Shown: positions 17,797 through 26,981 of the stretch, in pieces
How the letters are laid out: every line of letters starts with the position of its first letter
How positions within the stretch are numbered: the stretch's first letter is position 1
Made by a program: the position numbers and the translations under genes
The notes under the pieces: generated by a model
What the model saw: the letters and a program-made list of their open reading frames with translations, nothing else
Database searches by the model: none
What the model was told of the DNA's origin: nothing
Origin: Pollutibacter sp041183265
Lineage (GTDB): Bacteria > Bacteroidota > Bacteroidia > Chitinophagales > Chitinophagaceae
Direction: 5' to 3'
DNA: 64,000 bases
Assembly: GCA_041183265.1 (NCBI GenBank)
Contig: JBEGMC010000097.1
Coordinates: 29,320-93,319 of the forward strand

Positions 17797-19938
17797 CTAT
17801 TTTTTCTTGACTGAAGTCAGATCCTTGATCCTGATGTGCTTGAAACGGACAACATCTCCGTGTCCCAAAAATCCGATATGTCCGGATTTATTTTTTAATC
17901 CAGGGTGATCTCTTTTATCAGCTGTTCCATTTGCGGAGGCTTCATTGATATTCCCATCAAGAATCACTTGTCCATTCAATATGACTTTTATCTGCTCTCC
18001 CTTCAGTATGACCGTTTGATCGTTCCACTCACCTGTTGGCTTCAAATATCCCCGCAATGCAGGAATGACGCCATAAACAGACCCATGGTATTGATAAGGA
18101 TTTAATTTTGCATAAACAGGAGATTCGTTGTCTAATATCTGAAGTTCCATGCCAACATATGCAGCATCCCCCGTGAGTGGAGCCCTGACGCCGAGTCCGT
18201 TGTTTGCACCTGGAGTCAATTGAAATTGAAACCGCAATTCAAAATCAGCATACTCTTTTTCTGTATACAAATTCCCTCCACTTCCGCCTGTTGGATCAAC
18301 TTCAATAGCACCATCCTTGACAACATAACTGGTCTTGCTTCCCACCCACTTATCAAGATGGCTTCCGTTGAAAAGGGATTCAAAACCCTGGTTGATTTCT
18401 TCAGGGGAAAGGGCAGTTGTCAGATCATCTGCCGGTAGTTCCCTGATATATAAATTGCGATAGGCTACATAGGTCCCGTGTGCCTGAAGCTCAATTTGCT
18501 CCTTGCTGAAAATGGGCAAATTACGGTCCCAGTAATTTTCCAATACTACCTGATCTGTTACTTTTATGCCATTTAGAAAAACAGTCACTTTATCCCCTTT
18601 CATGATAATGTGAAAATGGTTCCACTGATTGATCGCATTATCCGCAACTGCAGTTGGTTTGCTTTGATACGTTTTATTGTTATAGAGTCCACCGGAACCT
18701 ACCTGGGCTCCAACTTCCCTTCTGCTTGTATCCCAAATTTGTACTTGGGGACTTCCTCTCAGATAAATACCTGCATCTCCTTTTTCTGTTATCTTCCAAT
18801 CCACATACATTTCAAAATCTCCGTATTTCTTGACTGTACAGAGATTGTCGCCATGCCCTGTGAACACGAGTAATCCATTTTGAACAATCCAATCACTCTT
18901 TGCTTTTGCATTGGCATCTGCCTCGGCCCTCAGCAATTCCTCTTCAGACATCTTTGCTCTCCCAATAGGGTTGCCAACCAATCCCTTCCAGCCTGACAAA
19001 TCCTTGCCATTGAACATGCTTTCAAATCCATAATCATAAGGGATCGATTTGAGTCGGGCTCTGAGCTGTTTCGTGAGCACTTCTGCATCTACACCTGCAA
19101 TCAGTGGCAATGCTTTTTCCAGCACATCACGAACTGCTTTGCCTCTGAGTGAAAGATCTGCAAGGGCCAATCTTGCAGCAATCAGTGCAGCTTGTCTTTT
19201 CAATTGTTCATCCTCAAGAAATTTTCCGACAAACATGAGAGAGGTGAATCCTGGAATAAATTCTACTTCGCGCAGGGTGCTGAGTTTTTCAATGGGATTT
19301 TTTGCTGCTATCATGCGGTCTTCCAACTGTAAAAGCAGTTGGACTTTGTTACCAATTGCATTCTTTTTGGTTACAGATACAGCGGTATTGGGCAGCACAA
19401 ATTTTGCATGATTAATAGCTGCTTGAATATGTTCTTTTTGGGTCTCCTTTGACTTTGGAAGTGCTGTTTCCAGTGCAGCCAAGGCTGACTTGGAATGTAT
19501 GGTCGCCAAAGCCCTTGCCGCTGCTTGTCCGATGAATGTTTGATCCTTCAGCAATGAAGACAATTTTTTGACTGCAGCATCGTTGCCGAGCACGCCCAGG
19601 TGTTGGATGATAAAGTTTTTGGCATAGAAAGATTTCACTTTTGCATAGCCTGATAACAATATTGTAGCAGCGGCTGAGGCATTGTTACCGGATGTTGCTG
19701 CATCATGAACAAAGGAAGACAAGGCATATGCAGGAGCGGTGCGCAATGAATCGTCATCCAATTTTGAAAACATTTCCTTCCATTCAGAGGACTGCATTGT
19801 ATACATTTCAGCGATGAGTGGCTGAGCATCTGCAATGCGTTGATATGGAAAAGCAGACAGGATTTTCTCGACTTTATTTTGTGCATTCAGGCCGAGGGAG
19901 ATAAAACATATGATAAAGAATATAATTGACTTTTTCAT
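17797..19938 (-). CDS. Exported HEAT-like / double DUF1080 (3-keto-disaccharide hydrolase) protein
   Basis: Exported protein of 713 residues. I chose the ATG at 19938, which gives a clean signal peptide (MKKSIIFFIICFISLGLNAQ); the longer frame adds 12 unrelated residues. The N-terminal third (about 25-300) is helical and HEAT-like. Two DUF1080 domains follow, near 310-500 (FESMFNGKDLSGWKG) and 515-710 (FESLFNGSHLDKWVG). DUF1080 is a concanavalin-like fold, known as 3-keto-disaccharide hydrolase, that acts on oxidised glycosides. The gene starts 16 nt after the Gfo/Idh/MocA gene, so the pair probably works on the same sugar in the periplasm. Substrate is unknown. Confidence 0.88.
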   Translation of the reverse strand: MKKSIIFFIICFISLGLNAQNKVEKILSAFPYQRIADAQPLIAEMYTMQSSEWKEMFSKLDDDSLRTAPAYALSSFVHDAATSGNNASAAATILLSGYAKVKSFYAKNFIIQHLGVLGNDAAVKKLSSLLKDQTFIGQAAARALATIHSKSALAALETALPKSKETQKEHIQAAINHAKFVLPNTAVSVTKKNAIGNKVQLLLQLEDRMIAAKNPIEKLSTLREVEFIPGFTSLMFVGKFLEDEQLKRQAALIAARLALADLSLRGKAVRDVLEKALPLIAGVDAEVLTKQLRARLKSIPYDYGFESMFNGKDLSGWKGLVGNPIGRAKMSEEELLRAEADANAKAKSDWIVQNGLLVFTGHGDNLCTVKKYGDFEMYVDWKITEKGDAGIYLRGSPQVQIWDTSRREVGAQVGSGGLYNNKTYQSKPTAVADNAINQWNHFHIIMKGDKVTVFLNGIKVTDQVVLENYWDRNLPIFSKEQIELQAHGTYVAYRNLYIRELPADDLTTALSPEEINQGFESLFNGSHLDKWVGSKTSYVVKDGAIEVDPTGGSGGNLYTEKEYADFELRFQFQLTPGANNGLGVRAPLTGDAAYVGMELQILDNESPVYAKLNPYQYHGSVYGVIPALRGYLKPTGEWNDQTVILKGEQIKVILNGQVILDGNINEASANGTADKRDHPGLKNKSGHIGFLGHGDVVRFKHIRIKDLTSVKKK

Positions 19939-19954
19939 TGATTCAATTTTGATA

Positions 19955-21223
19955 TTAAATATTCCACGGAGCACGCATGGGGGGATAGATCATCCTGTTT
20001 GCCTCGTCATCATTGATGAATGTTTGCGAGACAGGATCAAAGTTGAGTGTCCGGCCAAGCTGCAGTGCAATCTTTCCCAGATTGACGATGGTGCATGAAC
20101 GATGCCCATTGCTTTCATTCAAAGCAAATGGCGTTCTGTATTTTACCGAATCAAGAAAGTTGGTCACCTGTGGTTCTGGGTCTGGCATCATGGCCAATTT
20201 TTCTTGCAGGTTTGGAATATCGGATTTAAATCCATTGAACAATTTGCCTTTGGGTCCCTCGATATAGGCAACATTCGGATCCTTTGCCTCTCCGTCCAGA
20301 ATGATTTTACATCCATCTGCATAGGTATAGGTGATTTTTCTGAAGGTGCCGCAGGCGTCGTAGTGCTGTTGCTCTGCATCAACTTCAACTTTAACCGGAC
20401 TCGTTTCGTCCTTGCCCAGGAAATATTGAATCGGATCGAGGTAATGCTGACCCATGTCTCCCAATCCTCCACCATCATAATCCCAGTATCCACGAAATGT
20501 TTGGTGGGTCCTGTGCAGGTGATAAGGTTTGAAAGGTGCGGGCCCCAGCCATCGATCATAATCGAGTGTATCCGGCACCCGTTGAGGTTCCAGTTGATTT
20601 TTACCGACCCAATAAAACTTCCAGTCAAATCCGGTATGCTTGCTGACCGTTACAGTAAGAGGCCAACCCAGCAGTCCGGAATCGACCAATTTCTTGATCG
20701 GCTTTACGGTGGTTTTCATGCCGTAGAAATTATCTTCAAACCTGAACCATGTATTGAGTCTGAACATGCGGCCATATTGCTTTAGAGCTTCCACCACGCG
20801 TTTGCCCTCTCCGATGGTTCTGGTCATCGGTTTTTCGCACCAAATATCTTTTCCGGCCTTGGCAGCTTCGATCGCCATGATGCCATGCCAATGAGGAGGT
20901 GTTGCAATGTGTACGATGTCTACTTCGGGTAGTGCGATCAATTCTCGGTGATCATGGAAGGTTTTGACCCCTCCCCCTATCATTTCAGCTGCTTCTTTCA
21001 GGTGTAGTGAATCAACATCACAAATGGCAACCACCCTGGTTCCAGCATATTTTATATGTCCTCGTCCCATGCCTCCTACACCGATGATACCCTTTGTGAT
21101 TTGATCGCTGGGAGGAATATACCCCTTGCCCAGTACATGTCTTGGCACAATAAAAAATCCGGCTGCAATTGCAGCGCTGTTTTTCAAAAATTGCCTTCTT
21201 CCTTTGTTCGAAAAAGTTGTCAT
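19955..21223 (-). CDS. Tat-exported Gfo/Idh/MocA-family oxidoreductase
   Basis: NAD(P)-dependent sugar or inositol oxidoreductase of 422 residues. The N-terminus has a twin-arginine signal (RRQFLKNSAAIAAGF), so it is probably folded with cofactor and exported. The Rossmann fold shows GVGGMGRGHIKYA and VAICDVD, and the family EKP motif is present in WCEKPMTRT. It leads a two-gene operon with the double DUF1080 protein. Inference: it oxidises a sugar at C3 and the DUF1080 protein then cleaves the 3-keto product. Other substrates are possible. Confidence 0.9.
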   Translation of the reverse strand: MTTFSNKGRRQFLKNSAAIAAGFFIVPRHVLGKGYIPPSDQITKGIIGVGGMGRGHIKYAGTRVVAICDVDSLHLKEAAEMIGGGVKTFHDHRELIALPEVDIVHIATPPHWHGIMAIEAAKAGKDIWCEKPMTRTIGEGKRVVEALKQYGRMFRLNTWFRFEDNFYGMKTTVKPIKKLVDSGLLGWPLTVTVSKHTGFDWKFYWVGKNQLEPQRVPDTLDYDRWLGPAPFKPYHLHRTHQTFRGYWDYDGGGLGDMGQHYLDPIQYFLGKDETSPVKVEVDAEQQHYDACGTFRKITYTYADGCKIILDGEAKDPNVAYIEGPKGKLFNGFKSDIPNLQEKLAMMPDPEPQVTNFLDSVKYRTPFALNESNGHRSCTIVNLGKIALQLGRTLNFDPVSQTFINDDEANRMIYPPMRAPWNI

Positions 21224-21246
21224 ATGAAAGCGAGTTGAATCTGTTT

Positions 21247-21275
21247 TAAAGATAAAGAATCTACGCCTATGACAA
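21247..21275 (-). promoter_or_regulatory. Likely promoter of the Gfo/Idh/MocA-DUF1080 operon
   Basis: On the minus strand TATCTTTA (21247-21254) is one base off TAnnTTTG, with TTG at 21273-21275 18 nt upstream. It lies 24 nt before the start codon. Confidence 0.45.
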
Positions 21276-21347
21276 GTATTTTATATGTCTGATTCAGTTT
21301 GAATTCGATTTTTTAGAACAATGTAGGAGGATGATTGTTTTACATGA

Positions 21348-22037
21348 ATGAGCAACACAAAAACCTATATTTTGGCCGGCAGCAACAGTGCCATGGCCAA
21401 AGAAACCGCACAACAACTCAGAGCTGAGAGCCATAAAGTAATTGAAATCAGCCGGTCCGCCCCGGAAAATGATCAACAAATGCAGGTTGAAAATTACACG
21501 ATGGGAAGTTTTCCGAAAATGGAGGAAAAGATCAACGGACTGGTATATTTCCCCGGTACGATCAATTTAAAATCATTTGGTCAACTTAGCATGCAGGACT
21601 TTGAAAATGACTTCTCTATACATGTGCTGGGAGCTGTAGCTTTTGTGAAATCCTATTTGAATCAACTTGAAAAAGATGGCAAATCATCCATTGTTTTCAT
21701 CAGCAGTGTTGCAGGAAGTGTAGGCATGCCTTTTCACAGTTCAGTTTCAGTATCAAAAGCTGCTTTAGAGGGGCTTACAAAATCGTTGGCAGCAGAACTG
21801 GCACCCCATGTCCGTGTCAACGCCATTGCTCCCTCCCTGGTAAATACCCCCATGGGAGAGAGATTTATCAATACTCCTGAAAAATGGAGTGCCATTGAAA
21901 AGAGAAACCCATTGAGAAAAGTAGGCAGTACCCTTGACATTGCCCATGCCATTCATTTTTTACTGTCAGAACAAAGCAGTTGGATCACTGGTCAGGTATT
22001 GGCTGTTGATGGGGGCATGAACAATATCAAACTCTGA
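21348..22037 (+). CDS. SDR-fold protein lacking the catalytic Tyr
   Basis: Short-chain dehydrogenase/reductase fold of 229 residues, clear from the C-terminal half (SKAALEGLTKSLAAEL, VRVNAIAPSLVNTPMG, SWITGQVLAVDGGM). The active site is atypical. The catalytic Tyr of Y-x3-K is Val133 while Lys137 stays; the Gly-rich cofactor loop reads AGSNSAMA in place of TGxxxGxG; and the NNAG motif is replaced by YFPG (67-70). Ser119/120 remain. It may be a degenerate reductase, a binding protein, or an enzyme with altered chemistry. A flavin reductase starts 2 nt after its stop, so the pair probably acts together. The start could also be the ATG at 21344 in another frame, but only 21348 continues. Confidence 0.85.
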   Translation: MSNTKTYILAGSNSAMAKETAQQLRAESHKVIEISRSAPENDQQMQVENYTMGSFPKMEEKINGLVYFPGTINLKSFGQLSMQDFENDFSIHVLGAVAFVKSYLNQLEKDGKSSIVFISSVAGSVGMPFHSSVSVSKAALEGLTKSLAAELAPHVRVNAIAPSLVNTPMGERFINTPEKWSAIEKRNPLRKVGSTLDIAHAIHFLLSEQSSWITGQVLAVDGGMNNIKL

Positions 22038-22039
22038 CC

Positions 22040-22693
22040 ATGGAAATATTTCTGCATGGAGAGGAAGTCCTTCAGCTTGAAAAGCTAGAGAGAGCAGCAT
22101 TGATCAACTCAATTACTGGATTTAAAAGTCTCAATCTCATTGGAACATCCAATAAAAACGGTCATACAAATCTTGCCGTTTTCAATTCTGTCATTCACCT
22201 GGGTGCCAATCCACCGTTGATGGGATTGATTGTACGACCTGATTCCGTTGAGCGGCATACACTGAGCAATATCTTGGAAACTGGATTTTTTACTGTCAAT
22301 CATGTAAACAGAGATATATACAAGCAAGCGCACCAAACTTCAGCAAGATATCCCGCTGAACAATCAGAGTTTGATACATGCGGACTCACTCCTTGTTATA
22401 AAAATGAATTCATTGCACCATATGTCAAAGAGAGTTCAATTCAAATAGGTCTTGCATTTGCGGATAAAATAAATATTGGCATCAATGGTACCATAATGGT
22501 CATTGGCGAAATCAGACAATTGTATTTTCCCAAAGATGCATGGTGTGTTGATGGATACGTAGACATTGAAAAAGCCGGAACGATTGCATGCACCGGACTG
22601 GATAGCTATCATGAAACAAAAAGAATAGCGAGGCTCTCATACGCCAAGCCCGATCGCGTCGCACTTGAAGTAGATTTGAACTACAAAAACTAA
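22040..22693 (+). CDS. Flavin reductase-like (FMN-binding split-barrel) protein
   Basis: Protein of 217 residues resembling the flavin reductase-like split-barrel family, which binds FMN and often passes reduced flavin to a partner. Family-like text: NGHTNLAVFNSVIHLGANPPLMGLIVRP and ILETGFFTVNHV. It lies 2 nt after the atypical SDR gene and is surely cotranscribed. I recall similar SDR plus flavin reductase neighbours near photolyase genes in other Bacteroidota, but no photolyase is seen here. The real electron donor and acceptor are unknown. Confidence 0.8.
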   Translation: MEIFLHGEEVLQLEKLERAALINSITGFKSLNLIGTSNKNGHTNLAVFNSVIHLGANPPLMGLIVRPDSVERHTLSNILETGFFTVNHVNRDIYKQAHQTSARYPAEQSEFDTCGLTPCYKNEFIAPYVKESSIQIGLAFADKINIGINGTIMVIGEIRQLYFPKDAWCVDGYVDIEKAGTIACTGLDSYHETKRIARLSYAKPDRVALEVDLNYKN

Positions 22694-22729
22694 GCGTGAA
22701 ATCTGCTTTCTTTTCCTTAGAAACAGCTA

Positions 22730-24025
22730 CTATTCCACACCCTTGTAAATGGAAGCACGCATTTGATCTCCAAAATAAAATCCATAAGGATTGGGGTTTC
22801 CTACTGAGGCGACCTGCGTCATGAAAACGCCGATCAGTTTCTTGGAAGGGTTTACAAAAAAGTAAGTTGAATTGGCGCCGCTCCAAAAAAATTCACCCTT
22901 GGTTGCTGCTGTTCTCCTTGCACTAACTGGATCTTGTACAATTGCAAGTCCGAGGCCAAACTGGTAACCCGGCTCCAGGTTCAGTGTGCCCAGTGAATCG
23001 GTAACGATGCCATTTCCCAGTCTTACATACTGCGATGAAGTATCTAACCTGTATTTGATTCCACCCGTATGGTCAGACGCCATCAAATCAACCGTTTCAG
23101 GCTTGAGTATGCGTTTTCCATTGAGCTCACCCCTGTTCAGCAACATGGTTGCGAAGGTGAGATAATCTTTTGCGCTGCTGAATAGCGCATTCACGCCGGA
23201 GTAAATGGTATTGCCAGACATACTGGGCTGTGGATCCATTCTGCGCAACGAAGAATCTGGATTGAATCCATAAACAACCATGACCCTTTTTTGCTGGTCT
23301 TCTGTAAGATTGTATCCAGTCTCTTTCATCCCAAGTGGATCGAAGATTTTTTCCTGTAAATAAGCAGATAAATTCTTACCTGATATTACTTCTACCAATC
23401 TCCCAACGATATCTGGTGTAAATGAATAATTCCATTTGCTACCAGGTTCCCACATGAGGGGCAGCTTGGACAATGCGGTGACTCTTTCACCAAGGGTTTT
23501 TATGTTTGGATTTAAAATCAATGCATTCCAGATTTCTTTGTCGTATGCTATGGGGGCAATTCCATGGGTCATTCCAGCTGTATGACTCAATGCCTGACGA
23601 ATGGTTACAGGTGAGGCAGCAGGATAGGTGCCAGATGAACTGCCAATGGTTGGATCTTTAACGATTTGCAGACTTGAAAACTCGGGTAAATATTTTGAAA
23701 CCGGATCATCCAATTGAAACTTTCCCTCATCGTATAAGGTCATCAAGGCGGCAGAGACGATGGGTTTGGTCATCGATTGAATAAAGTACAACTCATTGCC
23801 CTTCATGCTGTCACCCGATTCACGATCTCGGAGTCCGTATGACTTATCGTAGATCAGCTTGCCATCTTGGAAAACCACTCCCTGAACTCCAACCAATCTG
23901 CCCTCTTTTACTTCATTCGACAAATAGCTGTCGTATGCTGAAAAATTTGGCTGAACAGATTCCTTTGTTTGTTGGCAACTCACCAATATCAAGGTGAGAG
24001 AGAATAAGTAGAGTAATTTTTTCAT
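22730..24025 (-). CDS. Serine-hydrolase lipoprotein of the beta-lactamase (class C / esterase) family
   Basis: Protein of 431 residues counted from the ATG at 24025 (the frame continues two residues upstream). The N-terminus is a lipoprotein signal ending LVSC with Cys17. The nucleophile motif S-x2-K is S84-M-T-K87 in FIQSMTKP, and WNYSFTPDIVGRLVE supplies the Tyr of the Y-x-N/S motif. This places it among penicillin-binding-protein-like esterases and D-amino peptidases, anchored in the envelope. A role in beta-lactam resistance should not be assumed. It is downstream of mnmE on the same strand, separated by 65 nt with a weak hairpin. Confidence 0.87.
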   Translation of the reverse strand: MKKLLYLFSLTLILVSCQQTKESVQPNFSAYDSYLSNEVKEGRLVGVQGVVFQDGKLIYDKSYGLRDRESGDSMKGNELYFIQSMTKPIVSAALMTLYDEGKFQLDDPVSKYLPEFSSLQIVKDPTIGSSSGTYPAASPVTIRQALSHTAGMTHGIAPIAYDKEIWNALILNPNIKTLGERVTALSKLPLMWEPGSKWNYSFTPDIVGRLVEVISGKNLSAYLQEKIFDPLGMKETGYNLTEDQQKRVMVVYGFNPDSSLRRMDPQPSMSGNTIYSGVNALFSSAKDYLTFATMLLNRGELNGKRILKPETVDLMASDHTGGIKYRLDTSSQYVRLGNGIVTDSLGTLNLEPGYQFGLGLAIVQDPVSARRTAATKGEFFWSGANSTYFFVNPSKKLIGVFMTQVASVGNPNPYGFYFGDQMRASIYKGVE

Positions 24026-24055
24026 GTGCAATCATTTGTTGTGCAAATAAATGTA

Positions 24056-24075
24056 CTAAAAAGCAGGAACTGCTT
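24056..24075 (-). terminator. Weak hairpin terminator after mnmE
   Basis: On the minus strand AAGCAG-TTC-CTGCTT is followed by TTT, 16 nt after the mnmE stop. The stem is only 6 bp. Confidence 0.4.
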
Positions 24076-24090
24076 CAAAAAATCACCGGG

Positions 24091-25461
24091 TTATTTTCCG
24101 ATGCAAAATTTAGAAAAAATGTAATCCAGTTGGTCTTCGTTGGTGATGGTACCTGTAATTTCTCCCAAATGATAGAGACATTGCCGAATGTCAATGGCGA
24201 GCAGGTCACCTGGAATATGATCAGTCATTCCTTTTTTGATTGCCATGATGGCATCAGAGATTTTTTGCAGCGATTGAAAATGACGTGCATTTGTAACAAG
24301 CGTCTGTTCTGAATGAACGTCTCCTTGTACAACAGCCTTCGAGAGTTTTCTTTTCAATGCTTCAATATTGATATCGTTTTTGGCTGATATGTACATGCGT
24401 TGTTGCGAACTGGATGTGTTCAGTTGATGAAGAGATGAAGAATCATCGATTTTATTTCCAACCAGGAGATAGTGCTTTGACAAACGTTTTAATTCACTTT
24501 CGACTTCAATCAGTTCATCCTCTTGTGTCGTATTTGCATCATACAAATAGACAACAATGTCGGCTGACTTCATTTTCTCTTTGCTTTTCTCCACCCCTAT
24601 TGATTCAATTTCATCCATGCTCTCCCGCATGCCGGCAGTATCGATCAATCTAAATAAAATACCTTCAATGTTCAATACCTCCTCGATGGTATCCCGGGTT
24701 GTACCGGCGATGGCACTTACAATGGCTCTGTTTTCTTTGAGCAAAGTATTGAGCAGGGTAGATTTACCTGCATTGGGTTTACCGATGATGGCAACACTCA
24801 CTCCGTTTTTGATGACATTTCCCAGTTGAAATGATTCAAGCAATGCATGGACCGTTTTATCCAAATGGTCGAGCAGGTTTTTCAACCTTGTCCGATCTGC
24901 AAATTCAACATCTTCCTGAGAAAAATCAAGCTCCAATTCTATCAGTGCAGAAAAGGAAATCAGCTCCTCTCTCAAATTGGACAATACATGTGAAAATCCG
25001 CCTCTTACCTGGTTCAATGCTGTTTCCTGAGCAGCTTTTGTGCCTGAGGCAATCAGATCTGCCACTGCCTCTGCCTGCACTAAATCCATTTTACCATTGA
25101 GAAATGCACGCATGGTAAACTCTCCCGGTTTGGCAAGACGTGCGCCTTTTTTGATACAGAGCTCGATGAGCTGCTGGATGATATAATTCGATCCATGGCA
25201 GGAAATCTCCACGATGTCTTCTCCGGTATATGATTTGGGAGATTTAAAGATGGATACCACTGCTTCATCCAATTTCGTTTCGCCATCAACGATCAAGCCC
25301 ACATGAATGGTATTGGCTGGCTGTTTGAGCAATTGTTTGGAAGGGAAAACCCCGTCCACCAATTCAATGCAACCCTTCCCAGAGAGGCGCACGACACCGA
25401 TGGCTCCAATGCCTTGGGGGGTTGCCAATGCCACGATGATATCATTCCATTGCGTAGACAC
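24091..25461 (-). CDS. mnmE: tRNA uridine-5-carboxymethylaminomethyl modification GTPase MnmE
   Basis: GTPase of 456 residues that with MnmG modifies the wobble uridine of several tRNAs. The N-terminal folate-binding domain (about 1-120) is followed by a helical domain interrupted by a G domain: G1 GKPNAGKS near 225, G3 DTAGMR, and G4 NKID. The C-terminus ends FCIGK, the conserved Cys-containing tail needed for activity. The start is GTG at 25461, which gives MSTQWNDIIVALATP, as expected for the family. Confidence 0.97.
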   Translation of the reverse strand: MSTQWNDIIVALATPQGIGAIGVVRLSGKGCIELVDGVFPSKQLLKQPANTIHVGLIVDGETKLDEAVVSIFKSPKSYTGEDIVEISCHGSNYIIQQLIELCIKKGARLAKPGEFTMRAFLNGKMDLVQAEAVADLIASGTKAAQETALNQVRGGFSHVLSNLREELISFSALIELELDFSQEDVEFADRTRLKNLLDHLDKTVHALLESFQLGNVIKNGVSVAIIGKPNAGKSTLLNTLLKENRAIVSAIAGTTRDTIEEVLNIEGILFRLIDTAGMRESMDEIESIGVEKSKEKMKSADIVVYLYDANTTQEDELIEVESELKRLSKHYLLVGNKIDDSSSLHQLNTSSSQQRMYISAKNDINIEALKRKLSKAVVQGDVHSEQTLVTNARHFQSLQKISDAIMAIKKGMTDHIPGDLLAIDIRQCLYHLGEITGTITNEDQLDYIFSKFCIGK

Positions 25462-25495
25462 AGCGGTAAAATTACGATCAAGTGAGAGAATAAAT

Positions 25496-25526
25496 AAAAA
25501 AGGCCGTTTGGTAACCCAAACGGCCT
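25496..25526 (-). terminator. Intrinsic terminator of the exbB-exbD-exbD-tonB operon
   Basis: Perfect 11-bp inverted repeat AGGCCGTTTGG / CCAAACGGCCT with a 4-nt loop. Read on the minus strand it is followed by a TTTTT run, 20 nt after the tonB stop. Confidence 0.85.
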
Positions 25527-25545
25527 TCTATGGTTAAAACTTGTT

Positions 25546-26391
25546 CTATTCAGAGAGCTGGAATGTAACAGGCTGACGGCGGTATGCTTTTACATTTCTA
25601 CCGTTCTGGATGGCAGGCTTCCACTTGGGACCCTTCCTGATCGCATTGACAGCGATTTCAGCAAGTTTTGAACTGGGTGGCAAACAGTTTCCTACACCTG
25701 CCTCATTGCAAGGCAATGCGCGGACTTCACTCACCACACCTTCTTTGTCCACAATGAAGAGCACAACAACAGTTCCTGAGCGACCGTCATCTTGCAGATC
25801 ATCGATGTTTCTTTCGATTTCACGGGTTACATAGCGGGTCCAGCCAGATGTACCACCTGGAAACTCAGCATCGATTTCCACTTTCTGGAAGATTTTGTTT
25901 TCATCATCTTCTTTCGGTGCTTCAACAACTGTGCTTTCCACAGGAGGGGCAACGATTCCTTCGTCTTTAACACCCTCTTGATTGACGGTACCAATCTTGG
26001 TTTCCTCCAATTTTTCAATTTCTGGTGGCTTCTCGTCTTCCTTCACCTCTTCGTCTTTCACAACTTTAGGAGGTGTAAACTTGGCCATTTCCACTTTTGG
26101 CGGCTCTGGTGGTTTGGGAGGCGGAGGAGGTGGTGGCTCATTGGGCTCATCTTGTTTGATTTCTTCCAATTGTACTTCTTTGATCTCAACCTTGCCTTTT
26201 TTATTACCGGTGGTGAGAGAAGACAAAAAAGAACCCAACAGCAACATCAACGCAATTGAGGCAGTGATCACAAGTGAATTCCTCAAACGCTTGTTGTATT
26301 GTGTACGGAGCTCATAAGCACCATAGCTCTTGTTTCTACCCTCAAATACCAGGTCGATAAGATCAGTGCTTAAAATTTTATTTGCATCCAT
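25546..26391 (-). CDS. tonB: TonB-family energy transducer
   Basis: Protein of 281 residues that carries proton-motive energy from the ExbB-ExbD complex to outer-membrane receptors. A short cytoplasmic part (1-36; GRNKSYGAYELRTQYNKRL is typical of Bacteroidota TonB), one membrane segment (about 37-60), a long Pro/Glu/Lys-rich periplasmic linker starting near 84 with seven Pro in a row, and a C-terminal TonB domain (about 190-281; GTVVVLFIVDKEGVVSEVRA) are visible. It is last in the operon, 27 nt after the second exbD. Confidence 0.93.
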   Translation of the reverse strand: MDANKILSTDLIDLVFEGRNKSYGAYELRTQYNKRLRNSLVITASIALMLLLGSFLSSLTTGNKKGKVEIKEVQLEEIKQDEPNEPPPPPPPKPPEPPKVEMAKFTPPKVVKDEEVKEDEKPPEIEKLEETKIGTVNQEGVKDEGIVAPPVESTVVEAPKEDDENKIFQKVEIDAEFPGGTSGWTRYVTREIERNIDDLQDDGRSGTVVVLFIVDKEGVVSEVRALPCNEAGVGNCLPPSSKLAEIAVNAIRKGPKWKPAIQNGRNVKAYRRQPVTFQLSE

Positions 26392-26418
26392 TGTAATGCG
26401 TTTTTTCTTTTTTCTTCT

Positions 26419-26955
26419 TTATTTGATTCCAGCTGCAGATTCCGTGATTTTGATCAACTCATATTCAACCGGTGAAATATCCACCATTGCATATCGTTTG
26501 ATCTCATTGATGGTCATCTCATCTAAAATATCAACCGTGTTCTTGTAGGTAGCATCAATGGTTGGCTTGATGATCACTACAAGGTCTTCGGGATTGGTAT
26601 TTTGTTTTTTGCGGATGATCTCATCTCTGATGGTCTTGAAAGTTGCAGTCTTGATTTGTGTGGGGTCCATTCCCTCATAATAATACACCACGTCTTGTTT
26701 ACCAAGCATGATGTGGAAGGCACCGGATTCTTTTACCTTGTTTTGCTCTTCGGGCTTGTCAACATCCTTCGGCATGTACAAATTCATAGCCGTTGGTTGA
26801 GACATAGTGGTTGTGAAGATGAAGAAGGTAATCAACAAGAATCCCAGATCCACCATTGGAGTCATGTCTACGCGGGTAGATAGCTTTTTGGCTTTTTTAA
26901 CGCCTGGACCTTTTTTGTGTCCACCGTCTCCACCCCCTGAATCTATACTTGCCAT
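26419..26955 (-). CDS. exbD: ExbD/TolR-family protein (second of two)
   Basis: Biopolymer-transport protein of 178 residues. A cytoplasmic Lys-rich N-terminus is followed by the key membrane-entry motif VDMTPMVDLGFLLITFF with the proton-carrying Asp, then a periplasmic domain. It works with ExbB and TonB. Two ExbD paralogues in tandem are usual in Bacteroidota. It lies 26 nt downstream of the first exbD gene. Confidence 0.92.
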   Translation of the reverse strand: MASIDSGGGDGGHKKGPGVKKAKKLSTRVDMTPMVDLGFLLITFFIFTTTMSQPTAMNLYMPKDVDKPEEQNKVKESGAFHIMLGKQDVVYYYEGMDPTQIKTATFKTIRDEIIRKKQNTNPEDLVVIIKPTIDATYKNTVDILDEMTINEIKRYAMVDISPVEYELIKITESAAGIK

Positions 26956-26981
26956 ATTTGACTTTTTAGTTGATCAATTAA

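Noticed and set aside
22730..24025. Beta-lactam resistance gene
   Set aside because: It has the S-x2-K fold motif, but lipoprotein anchoring and family breadth fit esterases and peptidases equally well.
26100..26160. Low-complexity repeat in tonB
   Set aside because: The Pro-rich run is the normal periplasmic linker of TonB proteins.
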